Positions 17,418 through 26,190 of a stretch of DNA of 64,000 bases are shown here, one piece after another. Each line of letters opens with the position of its first letter. Position 1 is the stretch's first letter. Where the stretch lies: positions 1-64,000 of the forward strand of contig JAHQWK010000022.1 of assembly GCA_029856145.1 (NCBI GenBank), written 5' to 3'. A program made the position numbers and the translations under genes. The notes under the pieces are model-generated. The model made no database searches and had not been told where the DNA came from. It was given only the letters and a program-made list of their open reading frames with translations. Source of the stretch: Promethearchaeia archaeon. Lineage in GTDB: Archaea; Asgardarchaeota; Lokiarchaeia; Sigyniarchaeales; SOKP01.

Positions 17418-18167
17418 TTATTTTCTAATTATTTTTACTGCTTTAGAAACACTGTTTACAATAATTCCATCGACACCCATATTAATGAATCTTTCCATAG
17501 TCTTCCTTGTATTAATTGTGTAAGTAAATACCTTTAAATTGCGCTTATGAGAATATTGTAAAAATTGTTCATCTACATTTTTATATCGAGTGACAATAAT
17601 AGGAAATTCGAAATTAAGTAATTCTTCAATGAGTCTTTTTCTTTTATCCCATTCAGGTATATATTCTTCGTTAATTGGAACAATAGCCGCTAATTCTAAT
17701 TCAGGTTCAATTCTCCTAACTTCTAATAACTCCTCAACAAAGAATGATTGAATTATAGTATTATCTATTACTCCTTCATTTCTCAAAAGGGTTATTACTT
17801 TTTCAGAAATCCCCTTTGCTTTTATTTCACAGAGGAAATTTACTTTTCCCTTCCCAAGTTTTATAACTTCCCATAACTCAGGAACTCTTTCTCCTTCTCC
17901 AAGATCTAATTTTTGTAATTCTTTCAACGTCATTTGATCTATCGTGTTATTAATCCTCATTCTTCTGAGGATATCAACATCATGAATTATCACAAGTGCT
18001 CCATCTTGAGATTGGTGTACGTCGAATTCAATATAATCAGCACCCAATTCAATTGCTTTTTTAAATCCTTTTAATGTGTTTTCAGGAGCCTCATCATATG
18101 CCCCCCTATGACCAATTATTAATGGTTCATTTTCATTTTCATTTTCATTCATAATTATTTCATTCAA
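17418..18167 (-). CDS. Glycerophosphodiester phosphodiesterase family protein (copy 1)
   Basis: The 249-residue TIM-barrel protein has the GDPD catalytic signature: GHRGAYDEAPENTLKGF (general acid/base His and Arg), then IEFDVHQSQDGALVIIHD with the metal-binding Glu/Asp and second His. CEIKAKG follows, holding a further metal ligand. It lacks a signal peptide, so the enzyme is cytosolic. Such enzymes release sn-glycerol-3-phosphate from glycerophosphodiesters; archaeal members may act on archaeal-lipid head-group derivatives. The N-terminus has an Asn/Glu repeat, and Met 6 is an alternative start. It lies 18 bp after its paralogue, so the two are co-transcribed. Confidence 0.92.
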   Translation of the reverse strand: MNEIIMNENENENEPLIIGHRGAYDEAPENTLKGFKKAIELGADYIEFDVHQSQDGALVIIHDVDILRRMRINNTIDQMTLKELQKLDLGEGERVPELWEVIKLGKGKVNFLCEIKAKGISEKVITLLRNEGVIDNTIIQSFFVEELLEVRRIEPELELAAIVPINEEYIPEWDKRKRLIEELLNFEFPIIVTRYKNVDEQFLQYSHKRNLKVFTYTINTRKTMERFINMGVDGIIVNSVSKAVKIIRK

Positions 18168-18185
18168 TCTTTTGATAAAAAAAAC

Positions 18186-18917
18186 TTAATCTGTTTGATT
18201 CAACAATTCTCTAGCTCTGCTAACCTTATTAGTAATAATTCCATCAACACTTAAATTAATCAGTTTCTTTATAGCAGAATCTGAATTGACTGTCCAAGGA
18301 AAGATTTTGACATTATTACCATGAGCCTTAATTACAAATCTTTTATTTACGAGTTTAAAGAATGGATTAATAGCATAAAACTTATTATTAATAGTTACTC
18401 TAATTAATTTTTTTCTTGATAACCAACTTCTTACCCATCCAGTTCGTGTAGGTTCTAACGACGCTAATTTAATTCGTGGTTCTAATTTCTGAATTCTCAA
18501 CAAAACATCATGTTTAAATGAACTAATTATCGTTGATTCAATGATTTCTTCTTCTTTGAGAATATTTACAATCTGTTTGGCAAAACCCCTAGCTTTTACC
18601 TCACAATTCAATCCAATCTTTCCCTTTGCTATTTTAATTAGTTCTTGTAATGTTGGTATTTTCTCACCATCTCCGCAATCGAGCTGCTTTAATTCTTCAA
18701 GAGTCATTTCTTTTATTGATCCTAAATGCCTTGTTGTTCGGAAAGTGTTAGCATCATGCATTATTACAATCTCCCCATCATTAGATTGATGAACATCGAA
18801 TTCAATATAGTCTGCTTTCAATTCTATTGCTTTTTTAAATGCCTTTAAGGTATTTTCAGGTGCCAGATTACTAGCCCCTCTATGAGCAATTATAACCATT
18901 TTTTCTTTGTCATTCAT
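18186..18917 (-). CDS. Glycerophosphodiester phosphodiesterase family protein (copy 2)
   Basis: The 243-residue GDPD protein carries AHRGASNLAPENTLKAF, IEFDVHQSNDGEIVIMHD and CEVKARG, so all catalytic and metal ligands are present. It is clearly a tandem duplicate of the next gene downstream. The two diverge most in the middle, where this copy has a basic stretch (RSWLSRKKLIRVTINNKF), which suggests different substrates or partners. It is the first gene of the pair and faces a 380-bp intergenic region. Confidence 0.92.
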   Translation of the reverse strand: MNDKEKMVIIAHRGASNLAPENTLKAFKKAIELKADYIEFDVHQSNDGEIVIMHDANTFRTTRHLGSIKEMTLEELKQLDCGDGEKIPTLQELIKIAKGKIGLNCEVKARGFAKQIVNILKEEEIIESTIISSFKHDVLLRIQKLEPRIKLASLEPTRTGWVRSWLSRKKLIRVTINNKFYAINPFFKLVNKRFVIKAHGNNVKIFPWTVNSDSAIKKLINLSVDGIITNKVSRARELLNQTD

Positions 18918-19299
18918 TTACTTAGCTGATAATTCTTTTTATCCCCTAGTTAAATAGTATGGTTAATACTAAATTTATATTAATTATTTTTTTTTTGATT
19001 TTTTTATTGTCCAGAATTGCCAATTTCCTAGAATACCCTTTTGTTCAAATAAATATTTGATCAGAAATTATATAGATTTGTTTAATCCATAGGTCCATCT
19101 ACTTAGTTAAAATTTTATTAACGTTAAAACATAAGATTTATATGCGTGAAATGGGAACACATAATACAAATAAAAAGTTAAATTTATAAGGGTTATACTT
19201 TTTTAATACTAACGTAATAAAGATATAACGCTATAAATAACGCAATATACCGATAAGTTTAAATATTAAAAAAAAAGATCTGAGGAGATATCTCAAATT
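18918..19299 (+). other. Divergent intergenic region with repeated TAACG motifs
   Basis: This 382-bp gap separates the GDPD pair (minus) from the TFS-like gene (plus). No coding frame of note was seen. It holds a TTAACGTTAA palindrome at 19118-19127 and three further TAACG copies at 19210, 19226 and 19238. A TATA-like TTTAAATATT follows near 19258-19267, then a purine-rich GAGGAG-type ribosome site before ATG 19300. I read it as the promoter region of the plus-strand gene, perhaps with operator repeats. Confidence 0.45.
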
Positions 19300-19554
19300 A
19301 TGAGATTTTGCGAAGAATGCGGAAATATGTTGGTTCCTAAAGAAGGTAAGCTTTACTGTAAAGCATGTGAAAAAGAATTTGACTTGGATAAATCAAAAAC
19401 AGACGATTATAAAATAATAAAAACGATAAAACACGATGAAAAAGAAAGTGCTCCTATTGTAGTTAAGGAAGTCATTCGAGGAGACAGAATTTCTGGAGAC
19501 GATCGTAAAGCATACGAGGATCTGTTTGAAATTTCTGAAGGAGATAGCTACTAA
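19300..19554 (+). CDS. Short RPB9/TFS-like N-terminal zinc-ribbon protein
   Basis: The 84-residue protein starts MRFCEECGNMLVPKEGKLYC, with the second knuckle CKAC. This is the N-terminal zinc ribbon of archaeal TFS and RPB9 (RNA polymerase subunit M family). Full TFS is about 105-115 residues and ends in a second ribbon with the Asp-Glu hairpin that triggers RNA cleavage. Here that is replaced by a charged tail with no cysteine (VVKEVIRGDRISGDDRKAYEDLF), so cleavage stimulation is not expected. It might bind RNA polymerase as a regulator or be an unrelated ribbon protein. A GAGGAG sequence 9 bases upstream supports the start. Confidence 0.75.
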   Translation: MRFCEECGNMLVPKEGKLYCKACEKEFDLDKSKTDDYKIIKTIKHDEKESAPIVVKEVIRGDRISGDDRKAYEDLFEISEGDSY

Positions 19555-19729
19555 TTAAAGCTTCTTTTAAGGTATAAGATTAGATCACTTATTCTTCCTT
19601 GTTTTTACCTAATTAATTATTTTTAAATTGTGATTGATTATACTTTTAAATTGTTTTAAGAGTAATTAAATTATAATTAGAAAAATAATTTCAAAACATA
19701 AATAACAAAAATATGAAATGTAGATTGAT

Positions 19730-20125
19730 ATGACTGAAGAAAAAAAGACCCGATTACGTGGTTTCGCGGGAATTGTATCTAAACAAGTTGAACCTTTAAA
19801 TGAAAATGAAAAATTTAAACACATGTTTAAAGAAACTGAAGAGAAAGTTCTTTTAAATGCAAAAGATGGAAAGTGGGCTGCGATGCTGATAATAGATAAA
19901 GGTAAGATATATATAGAAGGCATTAAAAATGAACCAAAGGAAAACCTAAAAAAAAAAAATGCTGGATGGAATGGTTTAATTTCCTGTAAAACTGATATGT
20001 TTTTAGAACTTTTAGGAAGTGAAGAAATTTCAATGGGTAAAGTTATTAGAAAAATATTATCAGGAAAAATAAAAATTAGAGGAATTAAGCATGTTTTAGT
20101 TTTACTTAAATTATTTAGTTTATAA
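19730..20125 (+). CDS. SCP2 sterol-carrier-like domain protein
   Basis: This 131-residue single-domain protein fits the SCP2 fold. An early helix and strands (FKETEEKVLLNAKDGKWAAMLIIDKGKIYIEG) are followed by the late LISCKTDMFLELLGSEE and the closing GKVIRKILSGKIKIRG, matching the usual MxGKLKxxGD-type end. SCP2 proteins bind lipids or fatty acyl-CoA. No enzyme is fused. It is convergent with the next gene, and their ends overlap by 6 bp. Plausible roles are acyl-CoA or isoprenoid-lipid carriage. Confidence 0.75.
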   Translation: MTEEKKTRLRGFAGIVSKQVEPLNENEKFKHMFKETEEKVLLNAKDGKWAAMLIIDKGKIYIEGIKNEPKENLKKKNAGWNGLISCKTDMFLELLGSEEISMGKVIRKILSGKIKIRGIKHVLVLLKLFSL

Positions 20126-20551
20126 GTTAAGCTCAAAGGTGTTCGCTAAAAATTTCATTCTCTCTTTTAATTTTTCATCATTTTTTTCATCTTTTAATGA
20201 ATTAAGAATTACATCCTTATCCTTTTCCGCTATGCGGGCTTGAAATAATTCAAGAAATTCTCTTAAAAAAATAATCTTTTTGTATGGATATTTTTGAATT
20301 TTATTAAAATATCCTTCAATAATATAATCAATAGAGGCTTTCTCTTCTTTTTCTTTAGAAATGATTTGTTCTTCAGTCCCTAAGAGCTCTTGTATCACAG
20401 GATTATTGTTTATGATATCTCGGGTTATTTCTTTTAACATATCATTTCTTGGAAGAATTGATAAACTTGAGAGGAATTCTTTCATTTCTGAATTCTTATT
20501 TTCAATTTCTTTAATTATCTCAAGTATTTTTTCTTTATTTCCACTTCCCAT
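20120..20551 (-). CDS. Helical protein of unknown function
   Basis: This 143-residue protein was not recognised. It is rich in Lys, Glu, Ile and Leu and predicted to be nearly all helical, with no cysteine motif, membrane span or catalytic signature. Residues 35-60 (LPRNDMLKEITRDIINNNPVI) resemble no motif I know. It is convergent with the SCP2 gene and divergent from RNase III, and stands alone on its strand. The start at ATG 20549-20551 gives MGSGNKEKILEIIKEI. Confidence 0.6.
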   Translation of the reverse strand: MGSGNKEKILEIIKEIENKNSEMKEFLSSLSILPRNDMLKEITRDIINNNPVIQELLGTEEQIISKEKEEKASIDYIIEGYFNKIQKYPYKKIIFLREFLELFQARIAEKDKDVILNSLKDEKNDEKLKERMKFLANTFELNL

Positions 20552-20668
20552 ATAATATTAAAGACTTGTTTAAATTATAAAATTTTATTTGTATCACACT
20601 TTTTTAAAAATCGATAAAAGTTTCCTCTAAATTTTTAAATTTAACTGAAAATAATAGTAAATTAATAA

Positions 20669-21400
20669 ATGTATGTGATTGATAAAGATAAACTAAGAAA
20701 ATTCCAAGAACTTATAGATTATGAGTTTAGAGACGAAGAACTATTAATTCAAGCTCTAACTACTCCACAATTAGGTAATCTAACAGGAAAGCCTAGTTAC
20801 GATCTTTTAGAAACATTAGGAGACGCCGTAATTAAAATTATATTTATTTTAAAACTGTATCACTTTGGTATAGAAAGCTCAGGCGAAATTACAAAAATAA
20901 AGGCAAGTTTGGAAAGTGATAAAGCTCTCAAAAAGGTCGCAAATAAGATGAAATTGGAAGATTTTATATTTAAAACAGAAAAGCAAAGAATAGTAGGTAC
21001 TCGCATTCTCGCTGATGTTTTTGAAGCAATATGTGGAGCTTTATTTCTTGATTCAGATTATAGCCTAAGGATGGTTGAACAAAAAATTATTGAACCATTT
21101 TATGAAGATTTAGACATTATAGCTCAAAATTCAATTATTTCTAGTAAAAATGAATTATTAGAATTTTTACAACATAAATTTAAAACTTCTATTAATATTG
21201 AACTTGAGTATGAAAAAAGTGGAATCGAGCATGATCTGATCTGGATAGCTAAGAATCCAAAGATTTTGGATAAGTTTACCCAAAATGAATTAATAGATAT
21301 CCCGATAAAATTAAAATCAGGTAAATTTAGAACAAAAAAAGATGCTGAAAAGAGTTTGTTCAATATTATTTTAGATTATTTGAAAAAAAAAGAAATCTAA
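20669..21400 (+). CDS. rnc: Ribonuclease III
   Basis: The 243-residue protein has the two-domain architecture of class 1 RNase III. In the nuclease domain the signature region YDLLETLGDAV gives acidic residues Asp45, Glu48 and Asp52. Glu73 sits where a fourth ligand occurs, and ADVFEAICGALFLD gives Asp116 and Glu119, so the metal centre looks complete. The C-terminal part (about 156-240, SSKNELLEFLQHKFK to GKFRTKKDAEKSLFNIIL) has the helix-strand-helix pattern of a double-stranded RNA-binding domain. The enzyme would cut double-stranded RNA as a homodimer. Most archaea lack RNase III, so its presence is notable. Confidence 0.9.
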   Translation: MYVIDKDKLRKFQELIDYEFRDEELLIQALTTPQLGNLTGKPSYDLLETLGDAVIKIIFILKLYHFGIESSGEITKIKASLESDKALKKVANKMKLEDFIFKTEKQRIVGTRILADVFEAICGALFLDSDYSLRMVEQKIIEPFYEDLDIIAQNSIISSKNELLEFLQHKFKTSINIELEYEKSGIEHDLIWIAKNPKILDKFTQNELIDIPIKLKSGKFRTKKDAEKSLFNIILDYLKKKEI

Positions 21401-21501
21401 ATAATCCCTATCTTATTTCACTTGATATGGAAACCCTTTAGTTCTTATATAATCCTTTCTTACTTAAAAAATAAGAAATTTAGATATAAATAATAAATCC
21501 A

Positions 21502-21726
21502 ATGGAAAATAAACAATTTGTTGGTTATATTTTCATTTTAGTCGCAATTGGGTGTTTCGTGGCTTCTCTGGTACTATCATTCTTTACATATCGGTTTTTG
21601 ACTCTTCAAATAGTATTCCCATCTAATTTGCCAACCATAATTTCTAGGTCAATATTATTCATTGGTTTAATACTGGCTTTTATTATTATGTGTGTGGGGC
21701 TTTTTCTCATAATAAAATTTCGCTAA
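21502..21726 (+). CDS. Small membrane protein, two spans
   Basis: The 74-residue protein has two hydrophobic segments (about 7-29 and 46-70) joined by a short polar turn, with both ends probably cytoplasmic. It belongs to no family I recognise. It lies between RNase III and the large ABC cluster, 245 bp before the ATPase gene, so membership in that cluster is not indicated. Confidence 0.6.
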   Translation: MENKQFVGYIFILVAIGCFVASLVLSFFTYRFLTLQIVFPSNLPTIISRSILFIGLILAFIIMCVGLFLIIKFR

Positions 21727-21731
21727 GAATA

Positions 21732-21770
21732 AAAAAAAATTCTTATAAAAAAAAATTCTAATTTTTTTAT
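21732..21770 (+). terminator. A/T-run repeats, possible terminator
   Basis: Just after the small membrane-protein gene come two blocks of eight or nine A followed by TTCT, and then a run of seven T. AAGAAT and ATTCTT can pair. The T-run fits a U-rich archaeal terminator, separating this gene from the ABC cluster. Confidence 0.35.
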
Positions 21771-21971
21771 AATTCAATAAAGAATACTAGATGTTCTATT
21801 AAATTAGAACCTTAATTTTTAAAAGTTTTTCAAAATTTTCATAACTGTACAAGATTAGTAATCTGAAAAAGTTTATTTTTCCACTTTGATATTATAAAGT
21901 TAAAAAATGAATTAGCAAGAAAAAGAATATTTTTCAGTAAATAGAAAAAATAAGAGTAAAGAGTATTTAAA

Positions 21972-23150
21972 ATGCCTAAATCACCAGTAATAGAAAAAAC
22001 ACCTTTAATGAAGCAATTTGAAGAAGAAACAGGAAAATTAGCAATTTGGAAGGGTGAGATTTCTAAGAATTTTAAAAAGTGGAAAAAAAAGAAACAGCAA
22101 GAAGAAGTAAAAAAAATAAAAGAAGACATGCTCTCCCAATCTCGTATTGAAAAGAAGAAAATGAAAAAGGATGTAAAGGAAGATAAAGTCGGTGGAAAAG
22201 ATTATGATCATTTAATTATGGTGGAAAATCTCCATAAAACATACCTATTAGGTACGACAGCAGTTGCAGCATTAAGGGGTGTTGATTTAACAATAGATAA
22301 TGGAGATTTTATTGATATCATGGGTCCTTCTGGTTCTGGAAAAACGACACTTCTCAATTTAATTGGTGGCCTTGATACCCCAACAAGGGGGAAAATCTTC
22401 TTAGAAGGAACCAATATTTCCATGCTGAACGATAATTCCTTGGCGGAGATAAGACGTGAAAAAATTGGATTCGTTTTTCAATTCTATAACCTTCTCCCTC
22501 AGATGACTGCAATGGAGAATGTCATGGTACCTTTACATTTTTCTGGGAAATTAAGTCGTCGAGGTAAAAGAAAAAAAGCGATGGATCTCTTGAGATTAGT
22601 AGGATTAGATGAAAGGGCACATCATACGCCTTCTGAATTGAGTGGAGGTGAACAGCAAAGGGTTGCTATCGCAAGGGCTTTTGCGAATGACCCCGCTATT
22701 TGCGTTCTTGATGAACCAACAGGTGATTTGGATTCTAAAACGGGGGTTATGGTTTTGAATCTTCTTAGAGATTTAAATAAACGTGGTGCAACTTTTATTG
22801 CTGTGAGTCATGATGCCACTGTGTCAGAATTTGCATCTAGAGTTTTTCACATGAGAGATGGAAAACTTACTCATGAAGGAAAAATTAGCGGTTTGAAAGA
22901 AACTGAGATTATGCAGCTTAAAAGAAGGCAAGAAACAGAAATTAATAAAGAAAAATGTAAGAATAAAATTTTCCAATATCTTTATTCTAACCAGGGTAAA
23001 GTAGAAATTCCAATAAGCGATATTAAAAGTAGTATTCCAAATTCTATAATTATGAATTTACCGGAACACTTTAATGATATACTTCAGGAATTAATTGAAG
23101 AAAACAATATTTTTGGTCGAATTGAAGGAGATTTATTAATTTTAAATTAA
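21972..23150 (+). CDS. ABC transporter ATPase, LolD/MacB type, with N- and C-terminal extensions
   Basis: The 392-residue protein has an ATPase core from about 80 to 310. Walker A is GPSGSGKTT (118-126), the Q-loop is in FVFQFYNLLPQ, the signature is LSGGEQQR (223-230), Walker B is VCVLDEPT-like (CVLDEPT, 244-250) and the H-loop is SHD (279-281). It matches the LolD/MacB/FtsE clade (LPQMTAMENVMVPL). Unusually, about 75 highly charged coiled-coil residues precede the core. The last 65 residues look like a winged-helix module (YLYSNQGKVEIPISDIKSSI). It is the first gene of a co-directional cluster and must power the two permeases downstream. Confidence 0.93.
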   Translation: MPKSPVIEKTPLMKQFEEETGKLAIWKGEISKNFKKWKKKKQQEEVKKIKEDMLSQSRIEKKKMKKDVKEDKVGGKDYDHLIMVENLHKTYLLGTTAVAALRGVDLTIDNGDFIDIMGPSGSGKTTLLNLIGGLDTPTRGKIFLEGTNISMLNDNSLAEIRREKIGFVFQFYNLLPQMTAMENVMVPLHFSGKLSRRGKRKKAMDLLRLVGLDERAHHTPSELSGGEQQRVAIARAFANDPAICVLDEPTGDLDSKTGVMVLNLLRDLNKRGATFIAVSHDATVSEFASRVFHMRDGKLTHEGKISGLKETEIMQLKRRQETEINKEKCKNKIFQYLYSNQGKVEIPISDIKSSIPNSIIMNLPEHFNDILQELIEENNIFGRIEGDLLILN

Positions 23151-23194
23151 AATTCTTTATGAGTTAAATTAAAATCTAAATTACTTTAAGCCAT

Positions 23195-26176
23195 ATGACA
23201 CACATTAAGCTAGTCTTTAAATATGCGTTTCAAGATTTAAAAAAAAAAAAAATTAGAACGTTTTTAGCTATATTTGGAATGCTTATATCTATAGGACTTC
23301 TTACGGTAGTCTTATTTTTATCAGATTCTATTGCTGTGGGTTATGTAAACTATTTATCTATAGATTCTGGAAATCAGGATGCCGTTATCTCCGTAAGACA
23401 TTATGATGGAGAACCTAGTAACAGATCTTCTTATTTTGATTATAATCCAATAATTAACACAGTTCAAGATACATCTGATGCGATAGATAATTTTATTCCA
23501 AGAATGGAAATAAGGGGATATGTTAAGAATCTTTTAACGGATGAGCAGGAATGGGCTACCATCTCAGGAATTAATTTTACTTTAGAGAATAGTATTAATT
23601 TTGGGTCATTTATAAATCCCGATTATGATGAATTATTGGATTTAGATGAATTGCCTTTAGATTATTGTGCCATTTATTATGGATTTAATGATATCATTAA
23701 ATATTCTGAAAATGATACTATCGAAATTGAAATGCGATTAACTCATGGAGATATTACATTATATCGTACAAAGAATCTTACAATAGCTAAAATTTTTGAT
23801 TTTAGATTAAAATGGCCAGCAAGTTATCGTGATAGGAACCTAATTGTAGTTGACATTGAGACAATCTATCAATATTTTGGTTTTGAGGAATTTCAAGGAA
23901 AATGTGATGATTTAATATTAACATTCAAAGATAGTAGTAGTCTTTATGATATTAGAGATTTTGAAAGTTCTAAAATTTTAGTGAAGAATCTCGTCACAGA
24001 TATACAATTAGCAATAGGTATTAATGAGTATAATATAGATTTACCTAAATTGCGCATATTAGGGTCTGCTGAGATGCTAGGCGTATTTATAGTAATAATC
24101 TTCGTTTTTGTGTCAATTGTGGCTATGATGATTTCTGGGGTTCTTATTAATGGGATTTTAAAAACTTCTGTAGAAGAGAGGATTCGAGAATTCGGGATTT
24201 TCAGAACGTTGGGTGCGAATAAGAGATATAATTTAGCTATAGTATTAATGCAAGGCTTTTTATTATGTAATTTGGGGGCTATTTCAGGGATTGTAACAGC
24301 ATTTGTACTTTCTTATTATGTAATTATTCCTTTTGCAAATATTGTTGTTTCACAGAGTATGTTGGGTTTTGCTACAATACCCTTCTCTTTTACGTGGTGG
24401 TCTGTCATTATCTCATATATCATGGGTATTAGTGTAGGAATGATAGTCAGTATTGCTCCAGCTTATAAAGTGATGCGTCTTCAATTAATTGAATCGATTC
24501 ACCCTTATCGCCATGAAGATACATTATATCGTATACAAAAAAAAGCTACAGTCAATTATAAATTAATTCTAACTGGAATAATATTAGCATTTAATGGTGG
24601 TTTTGTCTTTTATGTGATTCCAAGAATTATGGTTTCAAGTGATATGACTCTATTTGCAGGTACATTGATAGCAATTTTATTAATATTTAATATTGGTTTA
24701 ACTCTTGCTGGATTAGGGTTGATCCCCATTATATTAAGGTTGGTAATTGAGTCATTTAGACCACTTGCTAGAAAATTACACAATGTGATAAAGATTTTTG
24801 TTTTTAGATATCAGCGTAGAAATTCAAGTACTATTATCATATTTGCATTGTCTTTCTCATTTGTTATTTTCACTTCCTCTCTTATTAATACATTATCCGC
24901 ACAATCAACTGCTATGACAAAACTAGCATATGGATCAGATCTACTTATTGAAACTACCGGATGGGAAGAACCTGAAGATTCAGGTGGTGGAGGTATTTTT
25001 GGTTCGGTGATTTCTAATGAAAATTTTGGAAATAGTCTCTTAGAATATGAAAAATTACAGACGGCTGATGCTTCTATAAATCCTAATAGAATTCTCACAA
25101 TTGAATTTGAAGAAGATTTAATGACTATAGACGGCATTGAGAAAGTTAGCTCTGTTTTAGCAAAGCCTTATCAATTAACTCAAATTTATGCTGAAGAAAA
25201 TAAAGAATTCAACGCTGAAATTGGAGATTATGCGGGATTATCCACACAAGATATAACATTAATTGGAATTGATGAAGAATATCCTTTCACAGTGAAAAGG
25301 GAGTATATTGAAATGACCTCCGGAAGTATAGACAATTCTTTTAATGAGCTATTTTATAATGTTCAAATCCGCACCTGCATTATTTCTGAAGCAATTGCTT
25401 TAATGATGAATTTATTGGTTGGTGATAATGTACGTATTGTTATTCATAGAGGAGATGAAAGGGAAGTATATCCATTTCTAATTGTTGGATCTGCTAAAAG
25501 CATGCCGGGATTTCCTCAAGAATTTTCGGGATCTAGTATGGGGGCAGAAAGAGGAGGTGTGTTAATCTCTCAAGAAACATACATTGAAATTATGGATATC
25601 CCTCCAATTCCTTATTTGGATTGTATATTTATTAAACTCCGAGAAGATAAGTTATCAGAATCTCATATAATTGAGGAATTGATAGATGAAGCTTACCAGA
25701 CGGAATATAATTATGATATAACCAATCTAGCTAGAAGTGTAGCACAACAAGAATCTGCTTTCCTTGTATTAGATATATTATTTACTCTTATTACTCTTAC
25801 TACTGTATTTATAAGTATTTTTGGATTACTCTCTTCATCATATTCGACTATAATTGAGAGAAAAAAAGAGATTGGCATAATAAGAACATTAGGTCTAAAA
25901 GGGAGAGAAATAAATAGATTATTTATACTGGAATCCTTAATAATTATGATTAGTAGTGGAACCATTGGCATTGCAGTAGGTTGGCTTACAAGTTGGCTGG
26001 TTACAAGCCAGTTAATGGGTACTTTAGCAGGAATGCCAACCGTGTTATTTGTACCTTGGTCTAATATACTCTTAGTTTATGCTCTATCTGTTGTAATGAT
26101 ATTTTTTGGAATGAAAGTGTTATTAAGAAAAGCTAGAAAGCAGAAGATAGTTGAAATTTATAGGGAGACAATTTAA
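23195..26176 (+). CDS. FtsX/MacB-type ABC permease 1 (duplicated, about 10 spans)
   Basis: The 993-residue membrane protein starts with a membrane helix (FLAIFGMLISIGLLTVVLFL, about 23-45). A 240-residue outside domain follows, then an FtsX core of three helices (about 297-430) with VEERIREFGIFRTLGANKR. Two extra helices lie near 455-510, then a second first-helix module, another outside domain of about 290 residues, and a second FtsX core ending in IIERKKEIGIIRTLGLKGRE and YRETI. This duplicated layout resembles LolC/LolE-like and lipoprotein- or peptide-handling type VII ABC permeases, which act mechanically on outside substrates. It lies 44 bp after the ATPase gene. Confidence 0.92.
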   Translation: MTHIKLVFKYAFQDLKKKKIRTFLAIFGMLISIGLLTVVLFLSDSIAVGYVNYLSIDSGNQDAVISVRHYDGEPSNRSSYFDYNPIINTVQDTSDAIDNFIPRMEIRGYVKNLLTDEQEWATISGINFTLENSINFGSFINPDYDELLDLDELPLDYCAIYYGFNDIIKYSENDTIEIEMRLTHGDITLYRTKNLTIAKIFDFRLKWPASYRDRNLIVVDIETIYQYFGFEEFQGKCDDLILTFKDSSSLYDIRDFESSKILVKNLVTDIQLAIGINEYNIDLPKLRILGSAEMLGVFIVIIFVFVSIVAMMISGVLINGILKTSVEERIREFGIFRTLGANKRYNLAIVLMQGFLLCNLGAISGIVTAFVLSYYVIIPFANIVVSQSMLGFATIPFSFTWWSVIISYIMGISVGMIVSIAPAYKVMRLQLIESIHPYRHEDTLYRIQKKATVNYKLILTGIILAFNGGFVFYVIPRIMVSSDMTLFAGTLIAILLIFNIGLTLAGLGLIPIILRLVIESFRPLARKLHNVIKIFVFRYQRRNSSTIIIFALSFSFVIFTSSLINTLSAQSTAMTKLAYGSDLLIETTGWEEPEDSGGGGIFGSVISNENFGNSLLEYEKLQTADASINPNRILTIEFEEDLMTIDGIEKVSSVLAKPYQLTQIYAEENKEFNAEIGDYAGLSTQDITLIGIDEEYPFTVKREYIEMTSGSIDNSFNELFYNVQIRTCIISEAIALMMNLLVGDNVRIVIHRGDEREVYPFLIVGSAKSMPGFPQEFSGSSMGAERGGVLISQETYIEIMDIPPIPYLDCIFIKLREDKLSESHIIEELIDEAYQTEYNYDITNLARSVAQQESAFLVLDILFTLITLTTVFISIFGLLSSSYSTIIERKKEIGIIRTLGLKGREINRLFILESLIIMISSGTIGIAVGWLTSWLVTSQLMGTLAGMPTVLFVPWSNILLVYALSVVMIFFGMKVLLRKARKQKIVEIYRETI

Positions 26177-26183
26177 GGGAGGT
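26177..26183 (+). promoter_or_regulatory. Shine-Dalgarno GGGAGGT before a TTG start
   Basis: GGGAGGT directly follows the permease stop codon and ends seven bases before TTG 26191. It justifies the TTG start, because the following residues form a signal peptide. It also indicates co-transcription with the permease gene. Confidence 0.75.
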
Positions 26184-26190
26184 AAAAATA

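Noticed and set aside
17418-18917. GDPD tandem as a frameshifted single gene
   Set aside because: Both copies have complete catalytic motifs and their own starts and stops, so this is a true duplication.
19666-20136. 156-codon minus-strand frame opposite the SCP2 gene
   Set aside because: It is fully antisense to the SCP2-domain gene, with Phe/Ser-rich composition typical of antisense frames in AT-rich DNA.
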